Below are positions 58,508 to 64,000 of a stretch of DNA of 64,000 bases, one piece after another; position 1 is the first letter of the stretch, and the number at the start of each line of letters is the position of its first letter. A program made the position numbers and the translations under genes. This DNA comes from Brachybacterium sp. SGAir0954 (GTDB taxonomy: Bacteria > Actinomycetota > Actinomycetes > Actinomycetales > Dermabacteraceae), in assembly GCF_005490785.1 (NCBI RefSeq), contig NZ_CP027295.1:3162001-3226000 (forward strand). The letters run 5' to 3'. Under the pieces are notes generated by a model. The model ran no database searches, was not told where the DNA came from, and saw only the letters and a list, made by a program, of their open reading frames with translations.

Positions 58508-60616
58508 GTGTCCCAGAGCGTGTACGTCGCCAGCCCCGAGGGGATGACCGGGAAGTCCATCGTGGCCTTCGGTCTCCTCGAAGCCCTCGCCTCCCGCTCC
58601 GAGCGGGTGGGCGTCTTCCGCCCCGTGGTGAAGTCCGCGGGCGCACCGGACTACGCCGTCAGCCTGCTGACCGCGCATCCCGCCGTGGACCAGCCCTACG
58701 AGGAGGCGGTCGGCGTCGACTACGAGCAGGTGCTCGCGGACCCGGACGCCGCGCAGGAGGAGATCCTGCGCCGCCACCGCGAGCTCTCCGCGAAGTACTC
58801 GCTGCTCGTGGTGCTCGGCTCCGACTACGACGACCTCGCGAACCCCACCGAGCTCGCCTTCAACGCGGAGGTCGCCGCGAACCTCGGCGCCCCGGTGATC
58901 CTCGTGCTCTCCGGCATGGACCGCAGCCCGGACCAGGTGGGCGCGCTCGCCGCGGTCGCGCAGGGCGAGTTCGCGGGCCACCACGCGACCCCCATCGCCG
59001 TGGTCGTCAACCGCGCGGACCCGGCGAGCCTGGACGCGGTGCGCGAGGCGGTGAGCGCCCGTGTGCCGGGCCTGCTGGTCTCCGCGATCCCCGAGAACCC
59101 CGTGATCCTCGCGCCCACCGTGCAGCAGGTGAAGGACGCCGTCTCCGGCACCCTCCTGCAGGGCAGCCCCGAGTGGCTGGGCCGCGTCTCCACCGGCACC
59201 GTGGTCGCCGCGATGAGCCTGCCCAACGTGCTCGAGCGGCTCACCGAGAACTGCACCGTCGTCGCCCCCGGCGACCGCTACGACCTGCTGCCCGGGCTGA
59301 TCCTCGCGCAGCACTCGGGCACCTTCCCTGCGCTCTCCTCGATCGTGCTGACCGGCGGCTACGACATCCCGCCCGCGGTGCACCGGCTCATCGAGGGCGT
59401 GCAGCAGGACCTCCCGATCATCGCCACGGACCTCTCGACCTTCGACACCGCCGTGAAGGTCGCCGGGACCCGCGGCCGGCTGAGCGGCGACAGCCCGCAG
59501 AAGCTCGACGCGGCCCGCCGCGCCGTCGCCGAGCACCTCCCCGCCTCCGCCGTGCTCTCCGCTCTCGAGGTCACGCGCAGCGAGGTCGTCACCCCGATGA
59601 TGTTCGAGTTCGAGCTGCTCGCCCGCGCCCGCGGCGAGAAGAAGACGATCGTGCTGCCCGAGGGCGACGAGCCGCGCATCCTCGCCGCCGCCGAGTCGAT
59701 CCTCGCGCGCGGCGTCGCACGGATCGTGCTGCTCGGCGAGGAGACCGCGATCCGGGCGAGGGCGGCGCAGCTGGGCCACGACATCTCCGAGGCCCGGATC
59801 GTCTCCCCGCAGGACCCGGAGCTCGTGGAGTCCTTCGCCGCCGAGTACGCGCGGCTGCGCGCGAAGAAGGGCGTGACCCTCGAGCAGGCCCGCGAGAAGG
59901 TCCAGGACGTCTCCTACTTCGGCACGATGATGGTGCAGACGGGCCAGGCGGACGGCATGGTCTCCGGCGCCGTCCACTCCACCGCCCACACCATCAGGCC
60001 GAGCTTCGAGATCATCCGGACGAAGCCCGGCGCGAAGATCGTCTCCTCCGTGTTCCTCATGGCGCTGCAGGACCGGGTGCTCGTCTACGGCGACTGCGCC
60101 GTGAACCCGGATCCGACGGCGGAGCAGCTCGCGGACATCGCCCTGCAGTCCGCGGAGACCGCACGCCGCTTCGGCGTGGAGCCCCGGGTCGCGATGCTCT
60201 CCTACTCGACCGGCACCTCCGGCAGCGGGGCCGACGTCGACAAGGTGCGCGAGGCGACCGCCCTGGTGCGCGAGCTCGCCCCCGATCTCGACGTCGAGGG
60301 GCCCATCCAGTACGACGCCGCGGTGGACGCCTCCGTGGCGCGCACGAAGCTCCCGGACTCGGCGGTCGCCGGCCGCGCGACCGTGTTCGTCTTCCCGGAC
60401 CTCAACACCGGCAACAACACGTACAAGGCCGTGCAGCGCTCCGCCGGGGCGATCGCGATCGGGCCGGTGCTGCAGGGCCTGAACAAGCCCGTCAACGACC
60501 TCTCCCGCGGCGCGCTCGTCGACGACATCATCAACACCGTGGTGATCACGGCGATCCAGGCGCAGGCCGCCGAGGAGAGCCCCGCCCCGGCCGCGTCCCC
60601 GAAGGAGACCGCATGA
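58508..60616 (+). CDS. pta: phosphate acetyltransferase (long form)
   Basis: Interconverts acetyl-CoA and acetyl phosphate. The 702-residue long form has an N-terminal P-loop-like domain (VYVASPEGMTGKSIVAFGLLE), a DRTGG-type regulatory middle (about 220-340), and the catalytic PTA/PTB domain from about 375 (KKTIVLPEGDEPRIL, YSTGTSGSGADVDKV, VFPDLNTGNNTYKAVQR). GTG 58508 lies 6 bases after TAGGGT (58496-58501), so it is predicted leaderless. The stop overlaps the ackA ATG (ATGA), making a coupled acetate-overflow operon. Confidence 0.96.
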   Translation: MSQSVYVASPEGMTGKSIVAFGLLEALASRSERVGVFRPVVKSAGAPDYAVSLLTAHPAVDQPYEEAVGVDYEQVLADPDAAQEEILRRHRELSAKYSLLVVLGSDYDDLANPTELAFNAEVAANLGAPVILVLSGMDRSPDQVGALAAVAQGEFAGHHATPIAVVVNRADPASLDAVREAVSARVPGLLVSAIPENPVILAPTVQQVKDAVSGTLLQGSPEWLGRVSTGTVVAAMSLPNVLERLTENCTVVAPGDRYDLLPGLILAQHSGTFPALSSIVLTGGYDIPPAVHRLIEGVQQDLPIIATDLSTFDTAVKVAGTRGRLSGDSPQKLDAARRAVAEHLPASAVLSALEVTRSEVVTPMMFEFELLARARGEKKTIVLPEGDEPRILAAAESILARGVARIVLLGEETAIRARAAQLGHDISEARIVSPQDPELVESFAAEYARLRAKKGVTLEQAREKVQDVSYFGTMMVQTGQADGMVSGAVHSTAHTIRPSFEIIRTKPGAKIVSSVFLMALQDRVLVYGDCAVNPDPTAEQLADIALQSAETARRFGVEPRVAMLSYSTGTSGSGADVDKVREATALVRELAPDLDVEGPIQYDAAVDASVARTKLPDSAVAGRATVFVFPDLNTGNNTYKAVQRSAGAIAIGPVLQGLNKPVNDLSRGALVDDIINTVVITAIQAQAAEESPAPAASPKETA

Positions 60617-61875
60617 CCTCCCCCGCCCCTCGCTCCGACGCCGCCGGCCGCCTCCCCGGGGTGCCGGACGCCGCGACCGTGCTCGTGCTGAACTCGGGCT
60701 CCTCCTCCTTGAAGTTCCAGCTCCTGGATCCCGTCGCCGAGGTCGTCCACGCCTCCGGCATCGTCGAGCGGATCGGCCAGGACCGCGGCCAAGCGCATCT
60801 CGAGGCCGGCGACCTCCGCCAGCCGTACGCGGGCGAGGTCCCCGACCACAAGGTCGCCATGGAGGTCGTCACCGGGCTGTTCGAGGACGCCGGCATGAGC
60901 CTGCAGGAGGCGAACGTCGTCGCCGTGGGGCACCGTGTGGTCCAGGGCGGAGCCCGCTTCACGAGCCCGCAGCTCGTGGACTCCTGGGTGCGGGACCAGA
61001 TCGCGGATCTCGGCGCGCTCGCGCCGCTGCACAACCCCGCCGCGGTCCAGGGCATCGACGCGGCCCGTCGGCTCTTCCCCGACATCCCCCACGTGGCCGT
61101 CTTCGACACCGCGTTCTTCACGGCCCTGCCGGAGGAGGCCCGCACCTACGCCCTGAACGCGCAGGTCGCCTCCGAGTACCGGATCCGCCGCTACGGCGCG
61201 CACGGGACGAGCCACCGCTACGTCTCCGAGCAGGTCTCCGCACTGCTCGCCTCCGAGGGGACGGACGTCTCCGATCTGCGCCAGATCGTCCTGCACCTGG
61301 GCAACGGGGCCTCCGCCTCCGCTGTGCGCGGTGACGCGCCACTGGACACCTCCATGGGCCTGACCCCGCTCGAGGGCCTCGTCATGGGCACCCGCACCGG
61401 CGACATCGACGCCTCGGTGTACGCCCACCTGTCCCGCAGCGCGGGCATGAGCATCGACGAGATCGACACGCTCCTGAACAAGTCCTCGGGCATGCAGGGC
61501 CTGTGCGGGATGAACGACTTCCGCGACATCACCGCCGCGATCCGCGCCGGGGACGAGCGGGCGGAGCTCGCGATGCGGGTCTACGTGCACCGGCTGCGCA
61601 AGTACGTGGGCTCCTACGCCTTCACCCTGGGCGGTCTGGACACGATCGCCTTCACCGCCGGCATCGGGGAGAACGTGCCGGAGGTGCGCGAGCGCACCCT
61701 CGAGGGCCTCGAGGCCTTCGGCATCGTGCTGGACCCCGAGGCGAACGCGCGGCGCGAGAAGGGCGTGCGCACCATCTCCGCCCCGGACTCCGCCGTACGG
61801 GTGCTCGTCGTGCCGACGGACGAGGAGCTCGCGATCGCGCAGCAGTCCCTCGAGGTGGCGCGCTCCGCCCGCTGA
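60613..61875 (+). CDS. ackA: acetate kinase
   Basis: Makes ATP and acetate from acetyl phosphate. The 420-residue protein carries VLNSGSSSLKFQL (near 28-40), the catalytic Asp segment HVAVFDTAFF, RRYGAHGTSHRYVS, HLGNGASASAVR and TAGIGENVPEVRE, all canonical for AckA. A 20-residue Pro/Ala-rich N-terminal extension precedes the core. ATGA overlap with pta gives translational coupling. No clear terminator follows; short GC-rich dyads lie before the next promoter. Confidence 0.97.
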   Translation: MTSPAPRSDAAGRLPGVPDAATVLVLNSGSSSLKFQLLDPVAEVVHASGIVERIGQDRGQAHLEAGDLRQPYAGEVPDHKVAMEVVTGLFEDAGMSLQEANVVAVGHRVVQGGARFTSPQLVDSWVRDQIADLGALAPLHNPAAVQGIDAARRLFPDIPHVAVFDTAFFTALPEEARTYALNAQVASEYRIRRYGAHGTSHRYVSEQVSALLASEGTDVSDLRQIVLHLGNGASASAVRGDAPLDTSMGLTPLEGLVMGTRTGDIDASVYAHLSRSAGMSIDEIDTLLNKSSGMQGLCGMNDFRDITAAIRAGDERAELAMRVYVHRLRKYVGSYAFTLGGLDTIAFTAGIGENVPEVRERTLEGLEAFGIVLDPEANARREKGVRTISAPDSAVRVLVVPTDEELAIAQQSLEVARSAR

Positions 61876-61932
61876 CACGGCACGGGCGGGCCCCCCGTCC
61901 ATAAGGAGGTCGGCCCCGACCTGCGGCTCCTC

Positions 61933-61954
61933 TAGGCTGGGAGCATCCGTCCCG
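61933..61954 (+). promoter_or_regulatory. 22-bp promoter element, copy 2 (identical to 25042-25063)
   Basis: An exact copy of the element in front of the HAD gene, again starting with TAGGCT as the -10 and lying 19 bp before the GTG of the membrane-protein gene at 61974. The sequences on both sides differ between the two loci. Confidence 0.7.
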
Positions 61955-61973
61955 CACCCTCGAGGAGCCTGCC

Positions 61974-62549
61974 GTGTCCTACCCCGCACCCAGCCCGTAC
62001 CCCTCCGCCCCGGGCAACGGCTCGTACGCACCGCCACCGCGCAAGCGCGGCATGAAGCGGATCGTGTTCGGCGCGCTCGGCATCCTCGCGAACCTCATCG
62101 GGCTCGTCGTCATGCCGCTCCTCGCGAGCATCGTGGTCGCCGCGTTCGCCGTGCTGAACGTGGACGCGACGAGCGCGGGCGGCACCACCGCGACGATCGA
62201 GACCTCATCCTCCTCGATGATCTTCGTCTACGCTCCCGCGGGGGAGGCCGCCTCCGCCTCGTGCGAGGTGACCGGGAGCGACGTCGAGTGGGACGCGAGC
62301 ACCTCGGGGATGCCGGTCACCGTCGACGGCGCCGCGTACGAGAGCGTCGGCACGGTGACGGTGACGAGCTCGCAGCAGGTGGACGTCGCGTGCCAGGGCG
62401 TGAGCGACGTGGCCGTGGGCGAGATGGGGTTCGGCAGCACCCTGGTGGGGCTCGTGGTCGGTCTGCTGATCCCGGTGCTGCTGGGCCTGGTCGCGATCGC
62501 CCTGCTCATCTGGGGAATCGTGGCGCGCGTGCGCTCCTCGCGACCCTGA
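61974..62549 (+). CDS. Hypothetical membrane protein with exported beta-rich domain
   Basis: A 191-residue protein of unknown function. The N-terminus is Pro/Tyr-rich (SYPAPSPYPSAPGNGSYAPP). A membrane segment follows (about 29-57), then an extracytoplasmic Ser/Thr/Val-rich domain of about 90 residues with two cysteines that may pair. A second membrane segment (about 155-180) precedes an Arg-rich end. The layout resembles small actinobacterial envelope proteins. GTG 61974 follows GAGGAG, and the leader carries the 22-bp element shared with the HAD gene. Confidence 0.72.
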   Translation: MSYPAPSPYPSAPGNGSYAPPPRKRGMKRIVFGALGILANLIGLVVMPLLASIVVAAFAVLNVDATSAGGTTATIETSSSSMIFVYAPAGEAASASCEVTGSDVEWDASTSGMPVTVDGAAYESVGTVTVTSSQQVDVACQGVSDVAVGEMGFGSTLVGLVVGLLIPVLLGLVAIALLIWGIVARVRSSRP

Positions 62550-62555
62550 GCCGAC

Positions 62556-63143
62556 TCAGGCGATGCCCGGCACGGGCTCGGCCGGGCGCAGCCGCGCCTC
62601 GAGCCCCTGCCGCACCGCCGGCCACTCCGAGCGCAGCACCGAGAAGTAGTCGATGTCGGCGACGGTGCCGTCGGCCGCGCGGCGGAACGCCCGCAGCGTG
62701 CCCTCGAAGCGGGCGCCGAGCCGGGCGATCGCTCGGTGCGAGCGGGTATTGCGGTGATCGCAGCGCAGCGCGACGCGGCCCACGCCGAGCTCCTCGAAGG
62801 CGTGTGTGAACAGCAGCAGCTTCGCGGTGGGGTTCACCTCGGTGCCCCACACGTCCCGGGCGTAGATCGTGCTGCCGATCTCGACGCGCAGTCCCGGCAC
62901 GAGCTCGTAGAGGGTCGTGCGGCCCGCGAGTCGGCCGTCCTGCTCCACGGCGAAGGCGAGCTGTGCCGGGGCCGCGATCATGCGCGCGAGATGCTCGGCC
63001 ATGGCCTCGTCGCTCGCCGGCAGCGGGGAGGACATGCCCGCCCAGCTCTCCTCGTCCACGAGCGCGCGGAACGCCGGGGCGTCCTCGACGCGCAGCGGGC
63101 GCAGGTGCACGCCGTCCCGGGCGAGCGTCGTGCTGTGCTCCAT
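62556..63143 (-). CDS. GNAT acetyltransferase, RimJ/RimL type
   Basis: A 195-residue acetyltransferase. It shows GVHLRPLRVEDAPAFRALVD at the start, then GSTIYARDVWGTEVNPTAKLLL, CDHRNTRSHRAIARLGARFEG and YFSVLRSEWPAV, the typical pattern of RimL-like GNAT enzymes that also includes antibiotic-acetylating homologues. The substrate is unknown. AAGGAAA precedes the ATG at 63143. It lies 25 bp behind guaB3 on the same strand and is probably cotranscribed with it. It converges with the 61974 gene. Confidence 0.85.
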   Translation of the reverse strand: MEHSTTLARDGVHLRPLRVEDAPAFRALVDEESWAGMSSPLPASDEAMAEHLARMIAAPAQLAFAVEQDGRLAGRTTLYELVPGLRVEIGSTIYARDVWGTEVNPTAKLLLFTHAFEELGVGRVALRCDHRNTRSHRAIARLGARFEGTLRAFRRAADGTVADIDYFSVLRSEWPAVRQGLEARLRPAEPVPGIA

Positions 63144-63168
63144 GCGGCGTTTCCTTCCTCGTGCCGGC

Positions 63169-64000
63169 TCAGGCCGTGGTGACGACCTCGACGCGCTGGA
63201 ACTCCTTGAGCTCGGTGTAGCCGGTGGTGGCCATGGCGTGGCGCAGGGCGCCCACGAGGTTCGTCGTCGCGTCCGCGGAGATCGAGGGGCCGAAGAGGAT
63301 CTGCTCGAGCGGCGCCGCCGTGCCCACCTCGACGCGGTGGCCGCGGGTGAGCGTGGGGTGGTGGGCCTCGCTCCCCCAGTGGTGGCCGCGGCCCGGCGCC
63401 TCCTCGGCGCGGGCGAGCGCCGCACCGACCATGAGGCCGTCGGCGCCGCAGGCGATCGCCTTGACGAGGTCGCCCGAGCGGCCCAGGCCGCCGTCGGCGA
63501 TGACGTGCACGTAGCGGCCGCCGGACTCGTCCATGTAGTCGCGGCGGGCGGCGGCGACGTCCGCCACCGCGCTCGCGAGCGGCACCTGGATGCCGAGGGT
63601 CTCGCGGGTGGTCTGCGAGGCGCCGCCGCCGAAGCCCACGAGGACGCCCGCGGCGCCCGTGCGCATGAGGTGGAGGGCGGCGGTGTAAGTCGCGCAGCCG
63701 CCCACGATGACGGGGACGTCGAGCTCGTAGATGAATCGCTTGAGGTTCAGCGGCTCGCGGTCCGAGGAGACGTGCTCCGCGGAGACGGTGGTGCCGCGGA
63801 TGAAGAAGAGGTCCACGCCCGCGTCCACGACCGTCTTCCAGTGCTCCTGCGTGCGCTGCGGGGACAGCGAGCCGGCCGCCGTGACGCCCGCGTCGCGCAG
63901 CTGCGCGATCCGGTCGCGGATCAGCTCACCCTTCACGGGCTCGCTGTAGATCTCACGCATGACCTGCACGGACTCGGCCTCGGAGGCGGTCGCGATGCGC
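63169..64000 (-). CDS. guaB3: GuaB3-family IMP dehydrogenase-related protein (5' end cut off)
   Basis: The C-terminal 276 residues of GuaB3, an actinobacterial IMPDH-related TIM-barrel protein without CBS domains. Visible segments include DLFFIRGTTVSAEHVS, VPVIVGGCATYTAALHLMRTG, the glycine-rich VLVGFGGGASQTTRETLG, HVIADGGLGRSGDLVKAIACG and the C-terminal TTGYTELKEFQRVEVVTTA. The frame stays open to the right edge, so the N-terminus is missing and the ATG at 63969 is internal. The catalytic role is debated in the family. With guaB1 and guaA it gives this window three guanine-branch genes. Confidence 0.92.
   Translation of the reverse strand, partial: RIATASEAESVQVMREIYSEPVKGELIRDRIAQLRDAGVTAAGSLSPQRTQEHWKTVVDAGVDLFFIRGTTVSAEHVSSDREPLNLKRFIYELDVPVIVGGCATYTAALHLMRTGAAGVLVGFGGGASQTTRETLGIQVPLASAVADVAAARRDYMDESGGRYVHVIADGGLGRSGDLVKAIACGADGLMVGAALARAEEAPGRGHHWGSEAHHPTLTRGHRVEVGTAAPLEQILFGPSISADATTNLVGALRHAMATTGYTELKEFQRVEVVTTA

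Noticed and set aside
62545-62560. CCTGAG-CCGA-CTCAGG hairpin between convergent genes
   Set aside because: Only 6 bp and made of the two stop codons. Too weak to call a terminator with confidence.

Overview
The window is a dense, very GC-rich (roughly 73% by eye) chromosomal segment of a high-GC actinobacterium. A mycothiol-disulfide (mycothione) reductase, a BldC-type regulator, a DtxR/IdeR-type metal regulator, the GuaB1/GuaB3 pair, and DUF3073, DUF3151 and DUF3817 genes all point to Actinomycetia. The gene content resembles Micrococcales of the Dermabacteraceae/Brachybacterium type, but that family-level placement is inference. About 60 genes are visible. There are no rRNA or tRNA genes, no CRISPR array, no insertion sequence and no prophage.

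Layout. 0-12.3 kb: ispF (cut by the left edge), ilvA, galE, guaB1, a large LytR-CpsA-Psr cell-wall ligase, mycothione reductase, a short UvrA-like ATPase, a GNAT acetyltransferase and an RlmA-type rRNA methyltransferase. 12.3-21 kb: a complete minus-strand histidine-utilisation operon (hutU, M20 amidohydrolase, hutF, hutI, YjiH-type permease, hutH). 21-25 kb: a translationally coupled three-gene cassette (esterase, condensation-type acyltransferase, zinc-ribbon membrane protein), then an IclR regulator that may be the hut repressor. 25-38 kb: HAD phosphatase, NlpC/P60 hydrolase with a structured leader, IdeR, sucCD, small membrane proteins, pcrA, a flippase-like membrane protein, and a bldC/hydrolase operon. 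38-47.8 kb: DUF3073, purF-purM, the purA operon (with a sterol-carrier-like gene and cutC), DUF3151, a kinase-like phosphotransferase, dtd and gpmA. 48-64 kb: a decayed leucine-rich-repeat gene, a HerA-like ATPase, a TetR/MFS efflux pair with paired operators, a tandem GNAT enzyme, an amidohydrolase remnant, guaA, DUF3817, SURF1, pta-ackA and guaB3 (cut by the right edge).

How the genes work together. Purine metabolism is over-represented: purF and purM in the de novo pathway, purA and guaA at the AMP and GMP branches, and guaB1 and guaB3 as GMP reductase-like and IMP dehydrogenase-related enzymes. The hut operon converts histidine to glutamate by the five-step route through formylglutamate. 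No classical hutG is visible, and the M20 amidohydrolase occupies that place. sucCD, pta-ackA and gpmA are central carbon genes.

Two features stand out at the scale of the whole window. First, at least 17 genes carry a TANNNT -10 box exactly 6 or 7 bases before the start codon, which predicts mostly leaderless mRNAs. Second, several small decayed genes (VOC, LRR and amidohydrolase remnants) sit at junctions between conserved blocks. The most interesting undescribed candidates are the esterase/acyltransferase/DUF6320-like cassette, the hut operator with its IclR regulator, a 22-bp element shared by two distant promoters, and tandem dyad repeats upstream of guaA.
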